Shown one piece after another: positions 8,377-15,975 of a DNA stretch of 64,000 nt (position 1 is the stretch's first letter; each line of letters opens with the position of its first letter). The stretch is from EW11 sp035765635 (GTDB lineage: Bacteria; Verrucomicrobiota; Verrucomicrobiia; Opitutales; Opitutaceae), in contig DASTWZ010000001.1 in the NCBI GenBank assembly GCA_035765635.1, forward strand, positions 65,427-129,426. Direction: 5' to 3'. The position numbers and the translations under genes were made by a program. The notes under the pieces are model-generated. The model was given only the letters and a program-made list of their open reading frames with translations, was not told the origin of the DNA and ran no database searches.

Positions 8377-11214
8377 ATGCTGCGGCATAAGAATCGTTTT
8401 TATAGGCTTTGCACTCCGAGCGGAGGCTTCTGGTGCGGACTTTTGGGGATCTTGTGTCTGCAACTCTGCTTCAGCTGTAGTTGGCTGCATGAGCTGACTG
8501 CAAAAGAGCCGAATAGTTACTACGCCAGCCTCACCGACGCGTTCCTTCACGGACAAACCTACTTTCGCCAGGAGCCGGATCCGCGTTTGGCGTTGCTCAA
8601 AAATCCGTATGCCGGGGCGCAGGACATTCCGCGCATTCACGACGCGACCTACTTCAATCATCATTACTATCTATATTTCGGCGCCGTTCCAGTCATCCTG
8701 TTGATGCTGCCGTTTCAATTGTTGACCGGTGAATTTTTGTCCGAGCCGGCGCTGGTTCAGGTCTTCTGCTTCGGAGGTTTCGCGGCTGGGCTCCTGTGTT
8801 GGGTTCGAATCCAGCGGACGTTTTTTCCCAACCTATCGAATGCCTATATTTTGCTCGGTGCTGCCATCTTGGGCATTGGTTCCTATGTTCCGCCTCTCCT
8901 TATATTGCCGGTTTTTTATCAAGTGGCGTCGGCCTGCGGTTACTTTTGTATAATGGTCGCGCTGTTTTGCAGCGCTCGAGCGACCTCGAGTCCGTATGTT
9001 TCAACTGGCGTGGCGTGGCTCGTTGCGGCGAGCGGGTTCTTTGGGCTTTCGGTTGGTTCTCGGCCCACGTACGCGGCATGCATCCCGGCGTTTGGAGTCT
9101 TCGCATTGATCCTCGGCGTTTTCGGGCCTTCCTCGGAAAATTCCAGGTCTCGTCGAATTCTGTCTTATCTGTTCGCCGCGGTCATCCCCGCCGGCACGAT
9201 CGGCGCTGGTCTCGCGCTATACAACTGGTGCCGATTTGGTGATCCGCTGGAGTTCGGGATAAAATATCAATTCGCGGCGGGCGATATGCGCACCGTCAAA
9301 CTCGCCGGCCTCGAGAATATTGTTCCAAATCTGCGCACCTATGTAGGTGGCGGGGCTGATTACCGGCGTTACTTTCCTTTTGTGTGGCCGAGATCGACGA
9401 GCATTTCTCTCTGGCCTTGGGCTCCATTGGCGTTCGCATCTCTTTTGTTGCCGTTTACCTTGGTGCGAAAAGCGGGACATAACCTTCGCTGGATTGCGCT
9501 TGGCGCGCTCGTTTTCCTCTCCGCGTTCTTTGCATTCGCCGGACTCTTGCTCTTTCCGTATCCGCTTTCCAGATACGCCATCGATTTTATTCCCGCTACT
9601 CTCATGGCCGGAATGATGGGATTGATGTTTTTTATTTATCAGAGTCGCGGCGTTGTGCGCCGAGCTTGGGTGCTGGCGCTCGCGATCTCGACCTGCCTGA
9701 CGTGTGCACACGGTCTTCTGTTTATTTTTAGTAATGCCGAGCAGCTGCCTTTTGTTCACAAACTCGCGCGCGTCATGGATTATCCGACGTGGTGGATCGA
9801 GAAACGCGCTGGCACGCAATTCGGGACGGTATCAGGCACGCTGCGCATCGCGCCATTGCCCGATGGAACGCGCGAGCCGATGGTGACAACGGGCGGGGAT
9901 CGCGACGTGCTTTTCTTGGAACACGTTTCGCCGACGACCGCGCGGTTTGGTTTTTTTCACCTCGGTACGGTATCTCCGTTGGGCGAGGCATTCGCCTTCG
10001 ATCCGAACAAGGAAGTTCGTTTCGAGTTCGATCTCGGCGGACTCTACCCGCCGCCGGAGCATCCTATATTTAGTGGCGCGCCAGGCCCGCTGATCGACCT
10101 TCTGAAGCGCCGTGTCCACGTCTCCTTGGATAATACAGTCGTGTACGAGACTGCGTCGGCGTTCTATTTTTCCACACCCGGGTTGGAGAGAATTGGCGCC
10201 AATCCCGACGGCGTCGGCACGCTAACCCGGGCTGTTTCCAAGATCTCGGTAACGGGTCGAGGTGGCATTCCGAATTCAATCTTGCCGGATGCGATCGCAG
10301 GAAAAGATGTGCGCCTGACCATTCGGTTTCCTCATTTTTCCGCGAGTTTTGGTGAACCCTTGCTCAGTCTCGGAGCTCGTGGTGAAGGTGATTTGGTTTA
10401 TGCGACCTACATAAGGGAAGGTGAACTGCGGCTGGGAATCGATTCGGCGCGGGGCGGTGCGGTCGAGTCGCGCAATATCAAATTCGAGCAGCAGCGAGAG
10501 CACACGGTGGATGTTCGGCTTCCCATTCCGTCGACCGATCATTCGGGCCACGAGACGACGATGCGCATTTATTTCGATGGAGACCCCGTGTTGTTTTTAG
10601 CCAGGCCTGTCGCTCACGTTACGCCCTACGACACGGTGATTGGCTTCAACGGGGTTGGTTCGAGTGCGGCCCGCACCTCGTTTTCCGGCCCTCATCTTCG
10701 GTGGAGTTCTTCCGATCCATCGCCGCAAACGCCGCAACGCGTTCAGCGGTGGGGCTCGATCAAGTTACTTGTACTTTTACCGGAGGGTCGCACAGGCGCG
10801 CATGAACCGATCTTAACGACGGGCAAAACGGGTGCGGGGGATTTTGTATATTTCATCTATACTGACGCGAATCACCTCCAGGTGGCATTCGATCACTGGG
10901 GCGTGGGCGGGATGATCTCTGATCCGGTCGAGATCGATTATACAAAAGTGAATGCTTTCGAGATCAGCATCGGGTCCTTGTATCCACAGGAGCATGACAA
11001 AAGTTCCGCTGCGGGCGGTTCGGACAACCGGCAAAAGGTGCGGATCGAAGTGAACGGACGACCCGTTCTCGATCGCCCATTTCCGTCGTATCCGTCGCCG
11101 ATGGAGTTAATTTCCATCGGCCGAAACGATATCGGCGGCTCGAGCTGCGAACAGGCGTTTACCGGAAAATGGGACCTGATTCCACCCGGCAAAGATATAC
11201 TCACTGATCGTTAA
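8377..11214 (+). CDS. Multi-pass membrane protein with C-terminal lectin-like repeats
   Basis: A 945-residue protein. Residues 1 to about 450 hold around nine to ten hydrophobic segments plus an extracytoplasmic loop with RIHDATYFNHHYYLYFG near residues 85-105, a layout seen in GT-C type membrane glycosyltransferase-like proteins. After the last membrane segment come three beta-rich repeats: near 485-620 (from VLFLEHVSPTTARFGFF), 640-760 (from GDLVYATYIREGELRLG) and 790-930 (from GDFVYFIYTDANHLQVAFD). Each looks like a concanavalin or LamG-type jelly roll and probably faces outside. Its codons include many AT-rich choices unlike the neighbours, hinting at separate ancestry. Its stop overlaps that of the convergent gene. 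A role in cell-surface glycan assembly or sensing is inference; no catalytic residues can be named securely. Confidence 0.8.
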   Translation: MLRHKNRFYRLCTPSGGFWCGLLGILCLQLCFSCSWLHELTAKEPNSYYASLTDAFLHGQTYFRQEPDPRLALLKNPYAGAQDIPRIHDATYFNHHYYLYFGAVPVILLMLPFQLLTGEFLSEPALVQVFCFGGFAAGLLCWVRIQRTFFPNLSNAYILLGAAILGIGSYVPPLLILPVFYQVASACGYFCIMVALFCSARATSSPYVSTGVAWLVAASGFFGLSVGSRPTYAACIPAFGVFALILGVFGPSSENSRSRRILSYLFAAVIPAGTIGAGLALYNWCRFGDPLEFGIKYQFAAGDMRTVKLAGLENIVPNLRTYVGGGADYRRYFPFVWPRSTSISLWPWAPLAFASLLLPFTLVRKAGHNLRWIALGALVFLSAFFAFAGLLLFPYPLSRYAIDFIPATLMAGMMGLMFFIYQSRGVVRRAWVLALAISTCLTCAHGLLFIFSNAEQLPFVHKLARVMDYPTWWIEKRAGTQFGTVSGTLRIAPLPDGTREPMVTTGGDRDVLFLEHVSPTTARFGFFHLGTVSPLGEAFAFDPNKEVRFEFDLGGLYPPPEHPIFSGAPGPLIDLLKRRVHVSLDNTVVYETASAFYFSTPGLERIGANPDGVGTLTRAVSKISVTGRGGIPNSILPDAIAGKDVRLTIRFPHFSASFGEPLLSLGARGEGDLVYATYIREGELRLGIDSARGGAVESRNIKFEQQREHTVDVRLPIPSTDHSGHETTMRIYFDGDPVLFLARPVAHVTPYDTVIGFNGVGSSAARTSFSGPHLRWSSSDPSPQTPQRVQRWGSIKLLVLLPEGRTGAHEPILTTGKTGAGDFVYFIYTDANHLQVAFDHWGVGGMISDPVEIDYTKVNAFEISIGSLYPQEHDKSSAAGGSDNRQKVRIEVNGRPVLDRPFPSYPSPMELISIGRNDIGGSSCEQAFTGKWDLIPPGKDILTDR

Positions 11215-12191
11215 CTGGACTTTTTCCAGAGGTCGGTGCTCAGGTATTTCAGGCCTGAGTCGCAGACGAAGACGACGATGGTTTTTCCGCGGCAGGTGGT
11301 GCGCAGGAGTTGAAGGGCGGCGGCGACGTTGGCGCCGGTGGAGAAGCTGGCAAAAATGCCTTCTTCTCGCGCGAGGCGGCGCGCAGTGTCCGTCGCTTCC
11401 TGATCCGTGACTTTCAGATAACCGTCGACGTGGGCTCGATTGACGAGAGGCAGCGTGGTTCTCGCGTAGCCGCCGCCTTGGATCACGTGATTCGCGCACT
11501 GCACGGGTGAGCCGGAGAGCGTCGCGGCGCCGGCGGGTTCCACCAGATAGCAGCGGATGTTTGGATTGTGTTCCTTGAACGCCGCCGCGCAGCCGGCGAA
11601 CGATCCGCCCGTCCCTGCGAAGTCACAAAAAACCTCAAACGCGCCGCCGGACTGACGAAGAATTTCCGGGCCGGAGTGAAGATAATGCGCGCGGAAATTT
11701 GCCCGAGCGTTGAACTGATCGACGTAGAAGGCGCCGCGTTCGCGAACGATCCGCATCGACTCTTCCTCAACGCGCGCAAGATCGCCGCCGGAAACCTGTC
11801 CGGGCTGAGACCCAGGAAGCTGGTCGACCAAGACCACTTCGGCGCCCAGGCCTTCCATCATGCGAGCGCGCTCGATCGAGTTGCCTTTCGACATTACCGC
11901 GACGAACGGGTAGCCCTTGATTCCGCAGACGATCGCAAGGCCGGTTCCGGTGTTGCCGCTGGTCAGCTCGACGACGGTCTGACCGGGCGAGAGAGAACCG
12001 TTCGCCTCCGCGTCCTCGATGATCTGGCGGGCGATGCGGTCCTTCTTCGAGAAACCGGGATTGAGATATTCGAGCTTCGCCAAGATCCGGCCCTCCACGC
12101 CACGCACGATGCGGCGAAGATCCACGAGCGGCGTTTCACCAATGGCCTCGACGATCGACGGGAGGATGGAATTCTCACGGAGTGATTTCAT
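11211..12191 (-). CDS. Cysteine synthase-like PLP-dependent enzyme
   Basis: A 326-residue fold-type II PLP enzyme of the cysteine synthase / cystathionine beta-synthase family. The PLP lysine sits in NPGFSKKDR (about K50), the substrate loop is TSGNTG (77-82), and the phosphate-binding loop is GTGGS. The lysine region reads FSKKDR where O-acetylserine sulfhydrylases usually have GSVKDR, so the exact donor (O-acetylserine, O-phosphoserine or another beta-substituted amino acid) is open. It would make cysteine or a related amino acid in the cytosol. The gene is convergent with the membrane protein gene, the two stop codons sharing the sequence TTAA at 11211-11214, and diverges from the operon starting at 12432. 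No other sulfur genes lie near. Confidence 0.9.
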   Translation of the reverse strand: MKSLRENSILPSIVEAIGETPLVDLRRIVRGVEGRILAKLEYLNPGFSKKDRIARQIIEDAEANGSLSPGQTVVELTSGNTGTGLAIVCGIKGYPFVAVMSKGNSIERARMMEGLGAEVVLVDQLPGSQPGQVSGGDLARVEEESMRIVRERGAFYVDQFNARANFRAHYLHSGPEILRQSGGAFEVFCDFAGTGGSFAGCAAAFKEHNPNIRCYLVEPAGAATLSGSPVQCANHVIQGGGYARTTLPLVNRAHVDGYLKVTDQEATDTARRLAREEGIFASFSTGANVAAALQLLRTTCRGKTIVVFVCDSGLKYLSTDLWKKSS

Positions 12192-12269
12192 AAAGCGGCG
12201 GGGGCAACGGTAGCTGTTCTAGGCGAAGCGGATCATGATAGCATTTTCATTCACTGCACCTTGCGAACC

Positions 12270-12321
12270 GCAAAATAGTGAGACCGGATGGTGCAAAAAG
12301 TGAGATGGTGCAAAAAGTGAG
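12270..12321 (-). promoter_or_regulatory. Three-copy operator-like array (TCACTTTTTGCAC) before the 12432 operon
   Basis: On the minus strand the sequence CTCACTTTTTGCAC occurs at 12304-12291 and again at 12321-12308, exactly 17 bp apart, and a degraded third copy (CTCACTATTTTGC) at 12282-12270. The array lies 110-160 bp before the N-acetyltransferase-like gene. Close relatives of the motif precede four other transcription units in the window. The rest of this gap (12192-12431) shows no gene. The binding protein is unknown; an AraC-type regulator is a guess. Confidence 0.55.
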
Positions 12322-12431
12322 GCGCGGCGCGCCTTGAGGCCGGCGCTCGTCGATCACATTTCGAACTGGGGATATCAGGAATTAAGCGTACGTCGGCGCG
12401 GCGATAATTTGAGTACGGTAAAATACCTCGC

Positions 12432-13682
12432 ATGTCTGTTTCCAGCGTGCCCATACCCCAATCGAAAACCACGGAAGGTGGATCGTCTTCGAAACGCATC
12501 ATGTCCATCGATGCGTTGCGTGGATTCGACATGATTTGGATTCTCGGAGCCGGCACGTTCGTGCAGGGCGTGGCTCATGTCAGCCACGGCGCATTCGCGG
12601 CGTTCGTCGATCGCCAGCTGGAGCACGTCGCGTGGGAAGGGTTTCATTTCTACGATCTGATTTATCCGCTGTTCGTATTTCTCGTCGGCGTTTCGATCGT
12701 CCTCTCGTTCGAGAGCACGCGGCGCATCCGATCCAAGCGGCAACTCATCACGCGGATTCTGCGCCGCGGATGCGTTCTCTTCCTGCTCAATTTCATCTTC
12801 AACGGAGGCTTTGCCTATCATTGGCCGCACATGCGCGTCGCGTCGGGAGTGCTGGCCTTGATCGCGGCGTCTTATGTGATCGCGGCGCTGCTCTATGTTT
12901 TCCTGGCGGACAAATTGAAGGTGCTGGCGGCCGTGTGGCTTGCGCTGCTGCTGGGCTACTGGGCGCTGCTGGGTCTTACGCCCTTTCCGAATTTTCATCT
13001 CGATAAAGTCACCGTCGAAAATTTGGCGGCTCGCGCGGGTTCGCATGATCCGAAGGACATTGCGGCGATGGTGCCGGAACGGATTTCCGGGGTGTATGAC
13101 GAGGGGCGCAATTTCAGCAACTACGTGGATTTCCGTTTCATGCCTGGCCGGCTGTTGAACGGATATTACGAGAGCCAGGGCTTGCTCAGTCCGATCACGG
13201 GCGCGGCGGTCTGTCTGCTGGGAGTTTTTGCCGGGCGTTTGTTGATCGCCGGGGCGTTCGAGCCGCGAAAAAAAGTGCTGATCCTCGCGGTGAGTGGCGT
13301 GGCGGCCATCGCGGTCGGGCTCGGGTGGGCGGAAGTGTTTCCCATCGTCAAGAAGCTCTGGTCCTCGTCGTTCTGTTTGGTAGCCGGCGGATGCAGCGCG
13401 CTGCTGCTCGCGACGTTCTATTATATAGTCGACGTGCGCCAGTGGCGCAGGTGGTGCGTGCCGTTTGTGTGGGTCGGCATGAACCCGATTGTCCTGTACG
13501 TGCTCTCGTCGCTGGTGGATTTCCACCGCATCGCGGAACGCGTCGCGGGTGGTGATGTGAAGGACTTTTTCGATCGGCAAAGCGCCGGCACGGGATCCGC
13601 CGTGCAATCGCTCGCGGCCTTTCTCGTGGTGCTGCTGCTCGCGCGTTTTCTCTATCAGCGAAAAATCTTCCTGAAGGTGTGA
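12432..13682 (+). CDS. Heparan-alpha-glucosaminide N-acetyltransferase-like membrane protein (DUF5009 type)
   Basis: A 416-residue integral membrane protein with about ten hydrophobic segments. It opens with RIMSIDALRGFDMIWILG and continues YDLIYPLFVFLVGVSIVLSF, the signature of bacterial proteins related to human HGSNAT and NagX (DUF1624/DUF5009 group). HGSNAT moves an acetyl group across the membrane onto terminal glucosamine; bacterial relatives often sit in chitin or glycosaminoglycan gene sets, though few are tested. Here it is the first gene of a five-gene run, with the GH20 hexosaminidase three genes on, which supports an amino-sugar role. The ATG at 12432 leaves about 30 residues before the conserved motif. 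An operator-like array lies about 110 bp upstream. Acetylating activity is inference. Confidence 0.85.
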   Translation: MSVSSVPIPQSKTTEGGSSSKRIMSIDALRGFDMIWILGAGTFVQGVAHVSHGAFAAFVDRQLEHVAWEGFHFYDLIYPLFVFLVGVSIVLSFESTRRIRSKRQLITRILRRGCVLFLLNFIFNGGFAYHWPHMRVASGVLALIAASYVIAALLYVFLADKLKVLAAVWLALLLGYWALLGLTPFPNFHLDKVTVENLAARAGSHDPKDIAAMVPERISGVYDEGRNFSNYVDFRFMPGRLLNGYYESQGLLSPITGAAVCLLGVFAGRLLIAGAFEPRKKVLILAVSGVAAIAVGLGWAEVFPIVKKLWSSSFCLVAGGCSALLLATFYYIVDVRQWRRWCVPFVWVGMNPIVLYVLSSLVDFHRIAERVAGGDVKDFFDRQSAGTGSAVQSLAAFLVVLLLARFLYQRKIFLKV

Positions 13683-13714
13683 GTCGCGGAGGGCGGTCGA
13701 AGTTTTTCTCAAGC

Positions 13715-14791
13715 ATGCCAACCAGAAACCAAATCCTCTTCGGCGCCGGCGCGCTTCTGTCGTTGTTCGCGCCGATGGCGGCGACCACCAGCCACGCCGC
13801 CGAATCCGTTCAACATGTCTTGGGCGTCGACGGCACGCGCTTCGTCATGGACGGCCAACCGTTTCCATACACGGGGATCAGTTTTTTCAATGCGGTCTTC
13901 AATCCGACGTTCAACCAGAGTTCCGCGGTGCGGCGGCAATGGCTCGGAAAATTTCAGCACTACGGGATCAACGTGATTCGCATCTGGTGCCAGTGGGATG
14001 GGCGGCCGCAGTACGCGGACGCCGGGCCGGAGAGCACGCTTTTCGAGCCGGACGGAAGTTTGCGCGCGAAAAATCTTCAGACGCTCAAAGACGTGATCGT
14101 CGACGCGAACGAAGTCGGCATGGCCGTCGAGCTCACGTTTTTTGCGCATGAAAGTTGGGAGGCCGGCATCCGGCTCGCGCCCGCCGCAGCGGATCGAGCG
14201 GTTGCCGAACTCACTCGGGAGTTGAAGCCCTACCGGCATGTGGCCTTCCAGGTCTGGAACGAATTTTCCGACCGCGTCGTCGAGCATGCGAAGAACATTC
14301 ATGCGCTCGATCCAGAGAGACTCGTGACCAATGCGCCCGGCAACGCGGGCGATCTCGGCGACCAGGAACAGGACGAGGTGCTCGATTATCTCACGCCGCA
14401 CACGTCCCGGCACACCGGGCCGCATTGGAATCTCGCGCCGGACGAGATCGCGTATTTGATTTCCCGATACAAAAAGCCCGTGGTGGACGACGAACCGGCG
14501 CGCAATGGCACGCCGAACTATGGCGGACCGAAAGTGGCGACGAATCCTTACGATCAGATCTTGCAAATCTACTCGGTGTGGCAGGTGGGCGGATACGTGA
14601 ACTATCATCACGACATGTTTCAGACGAGCTACGGTTCCCGCGAAGTGCCGCCGAGCGGCATTCCCGAACCGGAGTTCAATCCCTATCACCGCACAGTCTT
14701 GGAATTCATTGCGCTGCGCGATCGCTACGCGCCGCAGCTTTCACGGCCGGCGCAGACTTCGACGAAAGCTGAAAAAGGAGGCGCGCGATGA
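13715..14791 (+). CDS. Secreted GH5-like glycoside hydrolase
   Basis: About 358 residues with a signal peptide ending near SHAAE (residue 30). The rest is a TIM barrel: LGVDGTRFVMDGQPFPYTG at the start is typical of GH5/cellulase-fold enzymes, QVWNEFSD gives the expected acid/base E183, and KKPVVDDEPAR gives a nucleophile candidate E260. The usual Arg and His positions appear as INVIRIWCQWDG and FFAHESW. I prefer the ATG at 13715 because it opens directly on the signal peptide; a GTG at 13679 would overlap the previous gene. The gap to that gene is 32 bp and the next gene overlaps by 4 bp (ATGA), so it is co-transcribed. Substrate unknown; the fold and catalytic glutamates are the firm part. 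Confidence 0.82.
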   Translation: MPTRNQILFGAGALLSLFAPMAATTSHAAESVQHVLGVDGTRFVMDGQPFPYTGISFFNAVFNPTFNQSSAVRRQWLGKFQHYGINVIRIWCQWDGRPQYADAGPESTLFEPDGSLRAKNLQTLKDVIVDANEVGMAVELTFFAHESWEAGIRLAPAAADRAVAELTRELKPYRHVAFQVWNEFSDRVVEHAKNIHALDPERLVTNAPGNAGDLGDQEQDEVLDYLTPHTSRHTGPHWNLAPDEIAYLISRYKKPVVDDEPARNGTPNYGGPKVATNPYDQILQIYSVWQVGGYVNYHHDMFQTSYGSREVPPSGIPEPEFNPYHRTVLEFIALRDRYAPQLSRPAQTSTKAEKGGAR

Positions 14792-15939
14792 AAACGATTT
14801 CAATTTTCCGGCGGCCCATGGTTTCGCGCATGCCCGCGCTTTCCCGAATTCTCTTCGGCGCCGCGCTCGCTTTTCTCGGCGGAAATCTTTTCGCGGCGGA
14901 CGAGGCCGCGCTCAATCGTTTCCCGAATCCGAATTGGCCGGAGGCGCCGAGTGCCGAGGCGGTCGGGAGTTCGCGTGAAAATCTCGCGGCCTACCAGGCG
15001 TGGCTCGAGGAACGCGCCGGCGTTTCATGGGCCAGCGTGATTATCAAAGACGGTTATCTGCTCTATTCGGGCCATGGTCCGCGCTGCCATGTGCGGCAGA
15101 AAAACGATTGCGGCAGTCTTCTCAAACCGCTGCAGGCAACCGTGCTGGGCGCGGCGCTGCTTCAGGGAAAATTGAAGAGCATCGATGAGAACGCGTTTGA
15201 TTACTGGAAGGATCCTTACCTCACGGCGTACGAGAACGATCGCGTGATCACATTTCGTCAGTTCGCGCAGTATCACGACCGTTGGAATCAACCCGAGCCG
15301 CCGGGAACGCTCGATTATAATAATTCCAGCGCGACCGCGGCGGGCTACTGCATCGCGGGATTGTTTGGCGACGTGCGCGGGGTGAAACCGACGCATGGCA
15401 TCGCTCCGATCGCGCGGCGCGAGGTGATGGAGAAGATTCATGCGGATTGGGATCTCTGGCACTGGACGGAAGATTTTCCGAAAGAGTCCTGGCGGGACGG
15501 TCCGCGACTCGTGCTGGACAGCAGTGTGTACGAGCTGGCGAAGCTCGGTTATCTCTGGCTGCGGCATGGGCGCTGGCAAAATCAGCGCATTTTCTCCGAG
15601 GAATTTTATCGGGACGCGGTGACCGACTGGTCGCCGGACATGGGTGACGGGCGGTTCTGTCACTACGGCTACTGGTGGTTCATCAACACCGATCGCGCCC
15701 ATCTGCCGGCGGTGCCGGCCGACGCGTTTTATGCGTATGGCTGGGGAGAACCCAAACGCGCGACCTTGCTGCTCGTGATTCCGAGCGTGGATGTGGTTGC
15801 GATCCTCAGCATGGAGCGACTTTCGGATGATAAAAAATGGGACGTGATCCTGAATGCCCGCGGTCGCGCCAACGACGGTCCGCGGCCCTGGTCGGAACAG
15901 GTGATGCGTCTCTTCGCGAGAAATGAGAGCGCACGCTGA
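14788..15939 (+). CDS. Secreted serine beta-lactamase-like hydrolase
   Basis: A 383-residue protein with a signal peptide (hydrophobic 16-36, ending FAADE). It matches the class C beta-lactamase / DD-peptidase fold: SLLK at 110-113 is the SxxK nucleophile motif and YNN at 177-179 fits the YxN motif. A glycine-containing loop (YGWGE) near residue 316 may stand for the third element. In carbohydrate gene sets such proteins are usually esterases or amidases rather than antibiotic-resistance enzymes. The segment LGYLWLRHGRW matches the middle domain of the fusion protein at 60250 (LGYLYLHEGRW). The start overlaps the previous stop (ATGA) and the GH20 gene follows after 36 bp. Substrate unknown. 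Confidence 0.85.
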   Translation: MKTISIFRRPMVSRMPALSRILFGAALAFLGGNLFAADEAALNRFPNPNWPEAPSAEAVGSSRENLAAYQAWLEERAGVSWASVIIKDGYLLYSGHGPRCHVRQKNDCGSLLKPLQATVLGAALLQGKLKSIDENAFDYWKDPYLTAYENDRVITFRQFAQYHDRWNQPEPPGTLDYNNSSATAAGYCIAGLFGDVRGVKPTHGIAPIARREVMEKIHADWDLWHWTEDFPKESWRDGPRLVLDSSVYELAKLGYLWLRHGRWQNQRIFSEEFYRDAVTDWSPDMGDGRFCHYGYWWFINTDRAHLPAVPADAFYAYGWGEPKRATLLLVIPSVDVVAILSMERLSDDKKWDVILNARGRANDGPRPWSEQVMRLFARNESAR

Positions 15940-15975
15940 ACGCGAGCGGCAAACTTTGATCTTTTGATCTGTATC

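Noticed and set aside
12375..13721. 448-codon minus-strand frame over the N-acetyltransferase gene
   Set aside because: The product is Arg/His/Gln-rich with no domain, whereas the plus strand encodes a clear membrane family.
14788..15939. Antibiotic-resistance beta-lactamase
   Set aside because: It has the fold and SxxK motif, but context and lack of a clear KTG element favour a carbohydrate esterase or amidase role.
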